Of a stretch of DNA of 24,048 nt, positions 7,050-15,353 are shown in pieces. The notes under the pieces are model-generated. The model was not told the origin of the DNA and made no database searches. It saw only the letters and a program-made list of their open reading frames with translations. This stretch comes from Paracoccaceae bacterium. Its GTDB lineage: Bacteria > Pseudomonadota > Alphaproteobacteria > Rhodobacterales > Rhodobacteraceae. The position numbers were made by a program, and so were the translations under genes. How positions within the stretch are numbered: position 1 is the stretch's first letter; every line of letters starts with the position of its first letter. The stretch lies in contig JAKITE010000030.1 of assembly GCA_021648225.1 (NCBI GenBank), positions 1-24,048 on the forward strand, written 5' to 3'.

Positions 7050-9431
7050 CTAGCTCAGCAGATTTGGCACAATGGTCACCACCCAAGGGAAATACCAAAG
7101 CAATGCCAGCCCACCTACCTGAATTAAGACAAACGGCACAACGCCTCGGTAAATATGGCCCGTCGTGATGCCTTTGGGGGCAACGCCGCGCAGATAAAAC
7201 AGCGCAAAACCAAAGGGCGGTGTTAAAAAGCTGGTTTGCAGATTTACCGCAATCATGATGGTAACCCAGCTTGGATCCATGGTGCCACCATAAATAACCG
7301 GCCCGACAATCGGCACCACGATATAAATGATCTCCAGAAAATCCAGCACAAAACCAAGGATAAACAAAACCACCATGACGATCAGAAACACCTTCATTTC
7401 ATCGTCAAAGGATTGCAGGAATTGCTGAATATAATGTTCACCACCAAAGGATATGATCACCAGATTCAACATCTGGCTGCCGATCAGAATGGCAAATACC
7501 ATCGAGGTAACCTTGGCAGTTTCACGCACAACCGGCGAAAGAACCGTGGTGCGCCACAACACAAAACAAGCATAAAACAACCCGCCCATGGCCACCAGAT
7601 AGGCGGCTTGCGCCACCAGAATGGCGATCCAGCTCTGGATCGAATTCCACGACAGCGCACTGCCACGGTCAATGCCGGTGCGCAGGTCAAAATTAATACC
7701 AACCAACAGCATGATCATCAACGCAAAACTGGCCCATATCACCACTTTGCCTGATTTCTGTTCATCGCCAAGCTTGCGATAAGCCGCCAGCAAAATTGCC
7801 CCTGCCGCGCCAAGCGCCGCTGCCGGTGTCGGGTTGGTAATGCCGCCCAGAATGGAACCAAGCACCGCAATAATCAACACAAGTGGCGGAAACACCACTT
7901 TCAGGACTTCGCTTTTGCCCAGTAACGGCCCTGATTTTCTTATCGCATAAGCGATCATCGCAAAAGGCAAGCCCTGTAAAAGAAACACCCGCCCCGAAGA
8001 ACTGGTGGGTCCAAGGAACAGCACATCAACCATAATTGCCGCCAGTATGCCGAGCACACCAATCACAAACGGTTTGCGAGCTGCCAATGGCGCAATGCCA
8101 AAAGCCGATGCCATAATCAACGCGGAAAACACCAAAAGTGTTAGCAAGCCGGTGCCGATTGGCGCAGTATCCGCGATCATCTGTTGGCGCACTTCTTCCA
8201 TTTGCTCAGGGGTGCGTTCACGGTCTGCCTGGCTAAGGGTGCCGCCGGCGGCATCGATCTGGGCGCGTTTGGCGACTGATTCATCCCATAGCTCAATACC
8301 GTGTTTATCAATCATTGCCGCTTGGCACTGCTCGGAAACATTGGTGCGCAATTCAGGTTGTTCGCCAATATCGGCAACCGACAAAACCGTAATGGTCTGA
8401 TTGCCTGCAATGTTAAAGCTGGCCATGCCGATGGCAAGAACAATAATGCCAACAGGAACACCGAGAAACCAGATCAAGCCATGGTGCTTGCCACGCCCTT
8501 CACGGCTGCTCTCGGTGCGCGTAACCGCAATTGGCGGGGCTTTATGAGGAAAGACAAGCGCATAACCAAAGGCATAAAGCCCGTAAAGAAACGCCAGCAT
8601 AATTCCGGGCAACAATGCCGCCTTAAACAAGGTGCCCACCGAAAGAACCGCCGCATGACCGAGATAGGTCAAGGCATCGGTACACCCAAGCGCTTGCGCC
8701 GATTTTTCCTGCGCTGCTGCATAAAGATCGCCAGCCAAAGTACCCAGCAAAACAATCACGATTGAAGGCGGAATGATCTGGCCCAATGTGCCCGATGCCG
8801 CAATCACCCCTGTTGCCAGTTCTGGCGAATAGCCATTGCGCAACATTGTCGGCAGCGAAAGCAGCCCCATGGTCACAACAGTTGCACCGACAATACCGGT
8901 TGAGGCCGCCAGAAATGCCCCTACCAAAACCACCGACACCGCCAAGCCACCAGGCAATGGGCCAAACACCCGCGCCATTGTGGTAAGCAGATCTTCGGCG
9001 ATTTTCGAACGTTCCAACGTCACGCCCATCAGCACAAACATCAGAACCGCCAGCAGGGTTTCAATGGATTGGCCAGCAAAAACCCGTTCATTCATGCGAT
9101 TGACAATAAAGGAAATATTGCGGTCCATCGCCACTTGCCAGCCATTTTCAAACAGCGGTCCAACCGCGGTTGGCAGGTCAGGATAGCGGAAAATCGAAAT
9201 CGATTCCCGCGCGATGCCGCTATTTACCAAAGCTACATAATCTTCGCTGCGGGTATCAATTGCGGCATGCAAAAGCACGCCTGAATTATCCAGCGCCGCC
9301 AGAATACCGAATGCCGCAACCGCCGCGCCGCTAATGGAAAATGCCACCGGAAATCCGGACATAATGCCAATGAAAAGGCTGGTGAATACAATAATCAGGC
9401 CGACCTCGACCCCATCTAAACCAAATAACAT
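7050..9431 (-). CDS. dctM: TRAP transporter large permease, long form (DctM)
   Basis: The channel-forming membrane subunit of a Na+-driven TRAP uptake system in the inner membrane. It begins with a typical DctM N-terminus (GFPVAFSISGAA at 26-37) and contains the DctM blocks GASTGIVGATV-like (AASTGIVGATVVTMG) and GQIIPPS; the C-terminal end (NLQTSFLTPPFGFALFYLRG) is also typical. At 793 residues it is nearly twice the usual 430: an extra loop follows TM2 (about 45-115), and the middle holds extra membrane helices and a charged soluble stretch (about 375-425). It starts 13 bases after dctQ. Similar long forms exist in Rhodobacterales TRAP systems of the TakPQM type, as far as I recall. Confidence 0.93.
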   Translation of the reverse strand: MLFGLDGVEVGLIIVFTSLFIGIMSGFPVAFSISGAAVAAFGILAALDNSGVLLHAAIDTRSEDYVALVNSGIARESISIFRYPDLPTAVGPLFENGWQVAMDRNISFIVNRMNERVFAGQSIETLLAVLMFVLMGVTLERSKIAEDLLTTMARVFGPLPGGLAVSVVLVGAFLAASTGIVGATVVTMGLLSLPTMLRNGYSPELATGVIAASGTLGQIIPPSIVIVLLGTLAGDLYAAAQEKSAQALGCTDALTYLGHAAVLSVGTLFKAALLPGIMLAFLYGLYAFGYALVFPHKAPPIAVTRTESSREGRGKHHGLIWFLGVPVGIIVLAIGMASFNIAGNQTITVLSVADIGEQPELRTNVSEQCQAAMIDKHGIELWDESVAKRAQIDAAGGTLSQADRERTPEQMEEVRQQMIADTAPIGTGLLTLLVFSALIMASAFGIAPLAARKPFVIGVLGILAAIMVDVLFLGPTSSSGRVFLLQGLPFAMIAYAIRKSGPLLGKSEVLKVVFPPLVLIIAVLGSILGGITNPTPAAALGAAGAILLAAYRKLGDEQKSGKVVIWASFALMIMLLVGINFDLRTGIDRGSALSWNSIQSWIAILVAQAAYLVAMGGLFYACFVLWRTTVLSPVVRETAKVTSMVFAILIGSQMLNLVIISFGGEHYIQQFLQSFDDEMKVFLIVMVVLFILGFVLDFLEIIYIVVPIVGPVIYGGTMDPSWVTIMIAVNLQTSFLTPPFGFALFYLRGVAPKGITTGHIYRGVVPFVLIQVGGLALLWYFPWVVTIVPNLLS

Positions 9432-9444
9432 GCCTTAAGCCCCT

Positions 9445-10341
9445 TTAATGTATTGCGGCGACGGTTTCCGCCAGCTCGTCGTTCAGTTTATCTTTATCCA
9501 GGTGTTTACCCTCGGATTCAGGGCCTTCAATCATTTCCAGCATGGATCGGTAAAAGAAACCGATGCCTTGCACGATCATCATCAATGCAAACGAAACCAG
9601 CAGCACCTTGAACAGGAAATAGGCGTTAAAGCCGTTGGGTGAAAACCCGATGGTTTCAATGTTTTCCTTAAGAAAACTGGCCTTGCGCATCATTTTTTCC
9701 AGCGATTCAGACGCAGAGAATTTTGGCGTTACCAGATGCCGCCACATAAAGAACCAGCCATAAAGCCAGATCAGAAACATGGTTGGCATGATGAAAAACA
9801 ACGAGCCGAACATATCAATGCCGCGTTTGAACCGGAAACTGACACGGGAATAAAACAGATCAACCCGAACATGGCCGCCCTGCACAAATGTATAGGCACA
9901 GACCAAGGCCACCACCATGGCGTTATACAGCTTCAATTCTTCACCAAACCAGCTCAGGTCTTTGGTGAAAACCGCCCCGAACGGGCCGATCGATATTTCG
10001 GATACCCGAAAAATGCGTTGCAGAAATACAATCATCACCTGTTGCAGCACCATAATCAGCCCCGCCCAGGCAAAAAACCGGCCAATCCCGTTGGAAAAGC
10101 CCTCGATAATTCGAACAACCAGCCAAAGGAATTTGCGTTTGAACAGGCCAATTACGGTAATTACAAGAAATAAATCTATGACAACAAACAAAAATTCTAT
10201 GGATGCGCCGTAATAGATAAACCGGATTACGGCCTCTTTATCGGACCAGTCCAACCATGATGACGGGTTGGTAACTGCGGTAAAGAAATTTACGAATCCC
10301 ATCCAGATTTGGGTAAAGAACCAGCCAAGCGCGCCTGCCAT
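9445..10341 (-). CDS. dctQ: TRAP transporter small permease, long form (DctQ)
   Basis: The small membrane subunit that works with DctM. The DctQ signature GGHVRVD is present (in VQGGHVRVDLFY), flanked by hydrophobic helices. At 298 residues it is longer than the usual 160-200: roughly the first 90 residues add extra hydrophobic segments (for example FLFVVIDLFLVITVIGLF), and there is an extended loop after the signature followed by another helix and an acidic, charged C-terminus. It lies 78 bases after dctP, across a strong hairpin, and directly precedes dctM. Its ribosome site is weak (GAG-like), consistent with lower expression than dctP. Confidence 0.9.
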   Translation of the reverse strand: MAGALGWFFTQIWMGFVNFFTAVTNPSSWLDWSDKEAVIRFIYYGASIEFLFVVIDLFLVITVIGLFKRKFLWLVVRIIEGFSNGIGRFFAWAGLIMVLQQVMIVFLQRIFRVSEISIGPFGAVFTKDLSWFGEELKLYNAMVVALVCAYTFVQGGHVRVDLFYSRVSFRFKRGIDMFGSLFFIMPTMFLIWLYGWFFMWRHLVTPKFSASESLEKMMRKASFLKENIETIGFSPNGFNAYFLFKVLLVSFALMMIVQGIGFFYRSMLEMIEGPESEGKHLDKDKLNDELAETVAAIH

Positions 10342-10361
10342 ATGTCAACTCTCGAATGAAG

Positions 10362-10400
10362 GGCCAAAAATAGCGCGCCCGCCCAAATTGGGCGGACGCG
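10362..10400 (-). terminator. Intercistronic hairpin between dctP and dctQ
   Basis: On the minus strand, a 13-base arm CGCGTCCGCCCAA faces TTGGGCGGGCGCG (plus coordinates 10388-10400 and 10374-10386) with one G-T pair, followed by ATTTTTGG. It may partially terminate transcription or protect the dctP message, giving excess binding protein over membrane subunits. Confidence 0.75.
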
Positions 10401-10419
10401 AATAATTTGCAGTCAGGGG

Positions 10420-11508
10420 TTAACTACCCAGAATGCGGTCACGCTGTGTGCGATATGTGCCTTCGGCATTCTGTATCCAGGCCGAAGATTCCAACATGGA
10501 CGCATTATAGGATGCACGGATTTCAGCAAACAATGCATCATCCATATATCCGTCAAGCACTTCGTTGGAAGCAGCACCAAACGCATCCCAGACACCGTCG
10601 TTGAATTCACGGATTTGCACGCCTTCGGAAACCAGACGTTTCAACGCTGCACCGTTATTGTTCAGGAACTGGGCAAGGCTCCACTGATGGCATTCAGCCG
10701 ACGCAATTTCGATGATTTTCTGATGCGCTGGTGAAAGCTCGTTGAAAACTTCGAGGTTGGTTGCAAGCGACAGACCAGCGCCCGGCTCGTGGAAACCGGC
10801 AGTGTAATAGATTTTGGTGATTTCCTGGAAACCGGCTACTTCGTCAGCCCATGGGCCGATCCATTCGGTGCCGTCCAGCGCGCCAGATGCCAATGCTTGA
10901 TACACTTCGGAACCCGGAAGGTTCTGAACCGATGCGCCCAGCTTGCCCAATGCTTGACCACCAAGGCCCGGCATACGGAATTTCAAACCGTTGAAATCTT
11001 CGGCAGAGTTGATTTCCTTGTGGAACCAACCACCCGCCTGTGCGCCAGTGTTACCGGCCAAGAAGGATTTCAGGTTAAAAACCTCGCCCAGTTGGTCGTG
11101 GAATTTGCGGCCGTCGCCATGGTGATACCAGTTTACCAATTCTTGCGCAGCCATGCCAAACGGCACGGACGTAAAGAAGGCATAAGCCGGATGCTGGCCA
11201 ACAAAGTAATAATCAGCAGCGTGATACATATCAGCCTGACCGGATGAAACCGCGTCAAATACTTCAAACGCGCCAACCAGTTCGCCAGCAGCTTTGATTT
11301 CGATGTTCAATGTGCCATCGGACATTGCGGTAATGCTGTCGGCAACATGTTGTGCCGCGTCAAAAACACCGGCAAGGCCACGGCCCCATGATGTTACCAT
11401 AGTCAGCGTGCGGTTGCCCTGCGCATAAGCAGGTGCAGCCAAAGTGCCCGCAGCAACAGCAGCGGTGCCACCAAGTGCAGCTTTGGTGATAAAAGAACGA
11501 CGATCCAT
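10420..11508 (-). CDS. dctP: TRAP substrate-binding protein, TakP-like (DctP)
   Basis: Periplasmic binding protein delivering the substrate to DctQM. The N-terminus is a Tat signal (MDRRSFITKAALGG) with a likely cleavage after AYA at residue 29. The mature protein is about 333 residues. Arg178 in LKFRMPGLGG is the conserved carboxylate-binding arginine of TRAP binding proteins, and Trp216/Trp220 in TEWIGPW match the TakP subgroup known to bind alpha-keto acids. A keto or hydroxy acid is therefore the best guess for the substrate. A strong ribosome site (GGGAGGAA) lies 5 bases upstream of the ATG. First gene of the operon dctP-dctQ-dctM. Confidence 0.93.
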   Translation of the reverse strand: MDRRSFITKAALGGTAAVAAGTLAAPAYAQGNRTLTMVTSWGRGLAGVFDAAQHVADSITAMSDGTLNIEIKAAGELVGAFEVFDAVSSGQADMYHAADYYFVGQHPAYAFFTSVPFGMAAQELVNWYHHGDGRKFHDQLGEVFNLKSFLAGNTGAQAGGWFHKEINSAEDFNGLKFRMPGLGGQALGKLGASVQNLPGSEVYQALASGALDGTEWIGPWADEVAGFQEITKIYYTAGFHEPGAGLSLATNLEVFNELSPAHQKIIEIASAECHQWSLAQFLNNNGAALKRLVSEGVQIREFNDGVWDAFGAASNEVLDGYMDDALFAEIRASYNASMLESSAWIQNAEGTYRTQRDRILGS

Positions 11509-11748
11509 TTAATTCCTCCCAGATATTTGCTTTGACCTTTTGGCCAAGCAGATCGAATAAGTGCCGATACGCTAGCGCTCCGGGCGGCGTATGCCAACCG
11601 TTAAAACAAAAAAACCTGTTTAACCCTTTTAAGGCGACAAATCCGGCGACTTACGTTCAGCAAATTATTTTCAGCGCAGTTTTCAGGCAAAATTGAAACA
11701 AATCGCAATTTTTTTAGCAATTTATGTAATAAAATTTTCACTTTCGCG
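11509..11748. other. Intergenic region upstream of dctP (divergent from ilv operon)
   Basis: No gene seen. Two imperfect features may be regulatory for dctP: GCTTTGACC/GGCCAAGC facing arms around TTTT at about 11529-11549, and the inverted repeat ATACGC (11567-11572) / GCGTAT (11587-11592). The part near 11690-11745 is AT-rich and may be an UP-type element for the ilv promoter. Confidence 0.4.
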
Positions 11749-11777
11749 TTGACCTCGGGAAACCACCCAATTAAAAT
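11749..11777 (+). promoter_or_regulatory. Promoter of the ilv operon
   Basis: TTGACC (11749-11754), exactly 17 bases, then TAAAAT (11772-11777), one mismatch from consensus in each hexamer apart from the last -35 base. The predicted transcript start, 6-8 bases after the -10, coincides with the ATG of the leader peptide at 11784. Confidence 0.75.
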
Positions 11778-11783
11778 CATCCT

Positions 11784-11846
11784 ATGAAACATAAAATTAA
11801 AATTCTAGTGGTGGTATTTGCCCGATGCGGGACGGTTGAAACCTAA
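11784..11846 (+). CDS. ilv leader peptide (20 codons), control codons for attenuation
   Basis: A 20-codon frame whose codons 5 to 11 read Ile-Lys-Ile-Leu-Val-Val-Val, the three amino acids made by the downstream pathway, and which ends at TAA 11844-11846. It lies 25 bases upstream of an intrinsic terminator and before ilvI, the classic layout of a ribosome-mediated attenuator. There is no Shine-Dalgarno sequence, and the promoter predicts a transcript starting at or beside the AUG, so translation is probably leaderless, as described for trpL in Sinorhizobium. Too short to be found by usual gene callers. Identification rests on codon content and position. Confidence 0.8.
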   Translation: MKHKIKILVVVFARCGTVET

Positions 11847-11896
11847 GGTTTTGAACCAGTTTTGCATCGACCTCCGAAAATCGGGGGTTTTTTTTT
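11823..11896 (+). promoter_or_regulatory. ilv attenuator: leader hairpins and terminator
   Basis: The terminator stem is CCTCCGA (11871-11877) with TCGGGGG (11881-11887), loop AAA, then nine T (11888-11896). Upstream, GGTTGAAACC (11834-11843) pairs with GGTTTTGAACC (11847-11857) with the leader stop codon in its loop, and CGATGC (11823-11828) pairs perfectly with GCATCG (11864-11869) around it. An alternative pairing of the valine codons GGTGGT (11810-11815) with ACCTCC (11870-11875) would open the terminator. Which fold forms under which condition is inference. Confidence 0.75.
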
Positions 11897-11927
11897 GCCA
11901 ACACAGAATCATAAACGGAGAAGTAAA

Positions 11928-13679
11928 ATGTCGGAAATGACCGGTGCAAAAATAGTTATCGAAGCCTTGAAAGACCAAGGCGTCGATACCGTCTTTGGGT
12001 ATCCCGGCGGTGCTGTGCTTCCGATTTATGACGAGCTGTTCCAGCAAAATGAAATCCGCCACATTCTTGTGCGCCACGAACAAGGCGCGACCCATGCCGC
12101 CGAAGGTTACGCCCGTTCAACCGGAAAACCCGGTGTGGTGCTGGTAACCTCTGGTCCCGGTGCCACCAATGCGGTTACCGGCATGACCGATGCCTTAATG
12201 GACAGTATCCCGATGATTGTTTTGTCGGGTCAGGTGCCAACCTTTATGATCGGCAATGATGCCTTTCAGGAGGCCGACACGGTGGGCATCACCCGCCCCT
12301 GTTCCAAACATAACTGGCTGGTCAAAGACACTGCCGATCTGGCCGCAACCATTCATCAGGCCTTCCATGTAGCCACCTCGGGCCGTCCAGGGCCGGTTTT
12401 GGTTGACATTCCAAAGGATGTGCAATTCGCCCGTGCGGAATATACGCCCAAAACCAAGGCCCCCAAGGGCCATTATAACCCGCAGGTCAAAGGCGACATA
12501 GACGCCATCACCCGCGCGGTTGAAGCATTGGAACAAGCCAAACGTCCGATCATCTATTCCGGCGGCGGCGTTATCAATTCAGGCACCGGCGCCAGCCAGT
12601 TGCTGCGCGAACTTGTGGCCAGCACCAATTTTCCGATCACCTCTACCTTGATGGGGCTTGGCGCTTATCCGGCATCGGGCGATAACTGGTTGGGAATGCT
12701 GGGCATGCACGGCACCTATGAGGCCAATAACGCCATGCATGATTGCGATTTTATGCTTTGCGTTGGCGCGCGGTTTGACGATCGCATCACAGGGCGCACC
12801 GATGCGTTCAGCCCTGACAGCTATAAGGTGCATATTGATATCGACCCGTCGAGCATCAATAAAATCATCCATGTTGAATGTCCGATCATCGGCGATGTTG
12901 GCCATATTCTGGAAGACATCTTAAAGGTCTGGAAATCACGCGGTCGTAAAACAAATTCGGCGGCGGTCAAAGACTGGCTGGCGGAAATCGAGGGCTGGCG
13001 CAATGTCAAATGCCTGACCTATCGCAATTCCGATACCGTCATCAAACCGCAATACGCCTTGCAACGGTTGGAGGCCCTGACCAAGGGCCATGACCGGTAT
13101 ATTACCACCGAAGTTGGCCAACACCAGATGTGGGCCGCGCAGTTTTTAGGCTTTGAAGACCCGAACCGGTTTATGACCTCGGGCGGGCTTGGCACCATGG
13201 GCTATGGCTTGCCCGCCTCGGTTGGTGTGCAAATCGCCCACCCTGATGCCTTGGTGATTAACGTGGCCGGCGATGCCTCGTTTTTGATGAACATGCAGGA
13301 AATGGGCACGGCGGTGCAATATAAAGCCCCCGTCAAACAGTTTATCATGAATAATGAGCGCTTGGGCATGGTACGCCAATGGCAGCAATTGCTGCATGGC
13401 GAACGGTATTCCTCCAGCTGGTCGGAATCCCTGCCAGATTTTGTCAAGCTGGCCGAAGCCTTTGGCGCCAAGGGCATTCGGGTGGATAACCCGGCCGATC
13501 TGGATGATGCCATTCAGGAAATGATCGATTATGACGGCCCTGTAATTATGGATTGTCTGGTGGAAAAGCACGAAAACTGTTTCCCGATGATTCCCGCCGG
13601 CAAAGCCCATAATGAAATGCTGATGGGCGATGATACAACCGAGGGTGCGACAGGTGACAGTGGTTCGGTAACGGTCTAA
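11928..13679 (+). CDS. ilvI: Acetolactate synthase large (catalytic) subunit
   Basis: Condenses pyruvate with pyruvate or 2-oxobutyrate, the first common step of valine, leucine and isoleucine synthesis; uses thiamine diphosphate, Mg and FAD. The protein is 583 residues, a normal length. Catalytic Glu51 lies in HEQGATHAAEGYA, and the ThDP/Mg motif is GDASF (448-452) through the Asn pair at 475-476. The start at 11928 (MSEMTGAK) is chosen because GGAGAA lies 6-11 bases upstream; a longer frame beginning at a TTG (11862) would run through the terminator. It is under the attenuator described upstream. The ilvB and ilvI names are used interchangeably for such genes. The small subunit gene follows after an intervening sulfotransferase-like gene. 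Confidence 0.96.
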   Translation: MSEMTGAKIVIEALKDQGVDTVFGYPGGAVLPIYDELFQQNEIRHILVRHEQGATHAAEGYARSTGKPGVVLVTSGPGATNAVTGMTDALMDSIPMIVLSGQVPTFMIGNDAFQEADTVGITRPCSKHNWLVKDTADLAATIHQAFHVATSGRPGPVLVDIPKDVQFARAEYTPKTKAPKGHYNPQVKGDIDAITRAVEALEQAKRPIIYSGGGVINSGTGASQLLRELVASTNFPITSTLMGLGAYPASGDNWLGMLGMHGTYEANNAMHDCDFMLCVGARFDDRITGRTDAFSPDSYKVHIDIDPSSINKIIHVECPIIGDVGHILEDILKVWKSRGRKTNSAAVKDWLAEIEGWRNVKCLTYRNSDTVIKPQYALQRLEALTKGHDRYITTEVGQHQMWAAQFLGFEDPNRFMTSGGLGTMGYGLPASVGVQIAHPDALVINVAGDASFLMNMQEMGTAVQYKAPVKQFIMNNERLGMVRQWQQLLHGERYSSSWSESLPDFVKLAEAFGAKGIRVDNPADLDDAIQEMIDYDGPVIMDCLVEKHENCFPMIPAGKAHNEMLMGDDTTEGATGDSGSVTV

Positions 13680-13683
13680 CCTC

Positions 13684-14454
13684 ATGAAGCCCTTAATCTA
13701 TTTCAGCTATAGCATCACCAAGGCTGGCTCTACGATGGCGTTTCATCTGGCGCGCACTGCGTTGGATCTGGCCGGCTATCCACAACCGCGCTTTAATCTT
13801 TCGGCGATTGAAAAAGCCAAAAAGATCAATTTTGTGCAGAATATCTCGGAGGATCAAGCCGATGAAATGATGCGGCTGGTCGATGATCTGGGCTATCCGA
13901 TTGCGCTAAAATCCCATAACCGGCCCAATCCGTCAGTGGTCAAAATGGTGCAATCGGGCCACGCGCTGGCCCATGCGGTATACCGTGATCCACGCGATAT
14001 TGCCCTGTCGATGATGGACCATGGTGCCAAATCTCGCGCCAAAGGCTCGGTCGCTTTTGCCGAGATTGAAACGCTGGAGGACGCCATAAAAGGTATTCGT
14101 AACCAGTGTGACAGCCTGACCGCATGGCTGCGCTTGCCGGGAACCCTGCCGCTTTGTTATGATGATGTGGCCTTTGATACCGTCAAAACCGCGCAACGCA
14201 TTCTTGACCAGTTGCAAATCGTCGGCGATGCCGAACAGATCGCCCATGTGGTGCTGAATAACCGCTTTACCCAGTTTAACAAAGGCAAGCGGCAAAGGTA
14301 TCTGACCGATATGGCCAAATCCGACGCCAAAGCCATTAGCATTGAATTTGCGCCGCTGCTGAACCGGTTTATCAAAAACCGCCATAAATTACCGGTGGAT
14401 GGCCGCATTCAACTGCCCCCCCCCGATCAATTACGCATATCTGCCAGCGAATAG
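13684..14454 (+). CDS. Sulfotransferase-family protein between ilvI and ilvN
   Basis: A 256-residue protein with the two PAPS-binding signatures of sulfotransferases: a 5'-phosphosulfate loop ITKAGSTMAFHL (11-22, Lys13, Ser16, Thr17) after a beta strand, and the 3'-phosphate motif YRDPRDIALSM (100-110, Arg101, Ser109). No signal peptide or membrane segment, so probably cytosolic. The acceptor is unknown. It starts 4 bases after the ilvI stop and ends 33 bases before ilvN, so it is almost surely co-transcribed with them, yet sulfonation has no known part in branched-chain amino-acid synthesis. Codon use by eye resembles its neighbours, giving no sign of recent transfer. Confidence 0.85.
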   Translation: MKPLIYFSYSITKAGSTMAFHLARTALDLAGYPQPRFNLSAIEKAKKINFVQNISEDQADEMMRLVDDLGYPIALKSHNRPNPSVVKMVQSGHALAHAVYRDPRDIALSMMDHGAKSRAKGSVAFAEIETLEDAIKGIRNQCDSLTAWLRLPGTLPLCYDDVAFDTVKTAQRILDQLQIVGDAEQIAHVVLNNRFTQFNKGKRQRYLTDMAKSDAKAISIEFAPLLNRFIKNRHKLPVDGRIQLPPPDQLRISASE

Positions 14455-14487
14455 CTGGGCAAAACCCTAAACCATCAGGAGACCACC

Positions 14488-15048
14488 ATGACCGCCCTAC
14501 ATCTAAAACAAGGTGCCAGCCGCAAAAGCGCCTATGACCTGAAAAACCCGCTGGATGAATTGCTGGAAACCCACACGCTGACGGTTCTGGTCGATAACGA
14601 AGCCGGTGTTCTGGCGCGGGTCATCGGGTTGTTTTCCGGGCGCGGCTATAACATCGACAGCCTGACCGTGGCCGAGATTGATACCGAGGGCCGTAAATCC
14701 CGTATTACCATTGTTACCACCGGCACCCCGGCGGTGATTGAACAAATCAAAGCCCAGCTTGGTCTGATCATTCCGGTTTACGAAGTTAACGACCTGACGG
14801 TTGAAGGCCCCTCGGTGGAGCGCGAAATGGCCTTGCTAAAAGTCAACGGTAGCGGCGATAAACGGGTCGAAGCCATGCGCTTGGCCGATATTTTTCGGGT
14901 AAACGTGGTGGATAGCACCCTAAGCAGCTTTGTGTTTGAAATCACCGGAACCCCCGAAAAAATAGATGCTTTTACAGATTTGATGCGCCCGCTTGGCCTG
15001 ACAGACATCGCCCGCACCGGTGTGGCAGCCATGGCGCGCGGCATCTGA
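14488..15048 (+). CDS. ilvN: Acetolactate synthase small (regulatory) subunit
   Basis: Regulatory partner of the large subunit; binds valine for feedback inhibition and stimulates catalysis. At 186 residues it is of the longer IlvH-like type: an N-terminal ACT domain at about 29-104 (HTLTVLVDNEAGVLARVIGLF, GYNIDSLTV) and a C-terminal ACT-like domain to the end. A good ribosome site (CAGGAG) lies 7-12 bases before the ATG. It is separated from ilvI by a sulfotransferase-like gene, although the two subunits are usually adjacent. The gene ends the operon, with a hairpin 23 bases after its stop. The ilvN and ilvH names are interchangeable here. Confidence 0.95.
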   Translation: MTALHLKQGASRKSAYDLKNPLDELLETHTLTVLVDNEAGVLARVIGLFSGRGYNIDSLTVAEIDTEGRKSRITIVTTGTPAVIEQIKAQLGLIIPVYEVNDLTVEGPSVEREMALLKVNGSGDKRVEAMRLADIFRVNVVDSTLSSFVFEITGTPEKIDAFTDLMRPLGLTDIARTGVAAMARGI

Positions 15049-15066
15049 TATTGGCCGTGCAGAAAT

Positions 15067-15104
15067 AAAAAAGGCCCCCTGCACCAAAGCAAGGGGCCAA
15101 AAGA
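15067..15104 (-). terminator. Terminator between ilvN and the EF-hand gene
   Basis: GGCCCC-C-TGC (15073-15082) pairs with GCA-A-GGGGCC (15089-15098). Read on the minus strand it is followed by TTTTTTATTT, so it is a proper terminator for the EF-hand gene; on the plus strand it lacks a T-run and may act only partly for ilvN. Confidence 0.75.
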
Positions 15105-15122
15105 GAGGCATGGTTTCAGCCT

Positions 15123-15353
15123 TTAACCAAGCAAACCGCTTTCGGTTGCAATGGTCCATTCTTCGAGGCTGACATTGCCGTCATTGTCGGTATCAACCGC
15201 ATCCAGAATTTCCCTTGTCAGGTCCGGATATGCCGCCACCATTTCGGATTCGGAGAGCACGCCGTCATTATCGGCGTCCATACCTTCGTCAAAGGCGAGT
15301 GCAGCACTGGCAAATCCAAGAATTGTAACCGATGTGAGTAAAATCTTTTTCAT
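15123..15353 (-). CDS. Small secreted EF-hand calcium-binding protein
   Basis: A 76-residue protein with a signal peptide (Lys-Lys, hydrophobic core, likely cut after ALA at residue 20), leaving a 56-residue periplasmic protein made of two EF-hand loops: DADNDGVLSESE (26-37) and DTDNDGNVSLEE (54-65). Both have acidic residues at positions 1, 3, 5 and Glu at 12, so both should bind calcium. GGAGAAG lies 6-12 bases before the ATG. It is divergent from an ECF-type sigma factor gene, a common setting for periplasmic sensors, but no direct link is shown. Confidence 0.9.
   Translation of the reverse strand: MKKILLTSVTILGFASAALAFDEGMDADNDGVLSESEMVAAYPDLTREILDAVDTDNDGNVSLEEWTIATESGLLG

Noticed and set aside
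11862..11927. N-terminal extension of ilvI from a TTG
   Set aside because: The extension translates the attenuator terminator and its T-run; the ATG at 11928 has a proper ribosome site.
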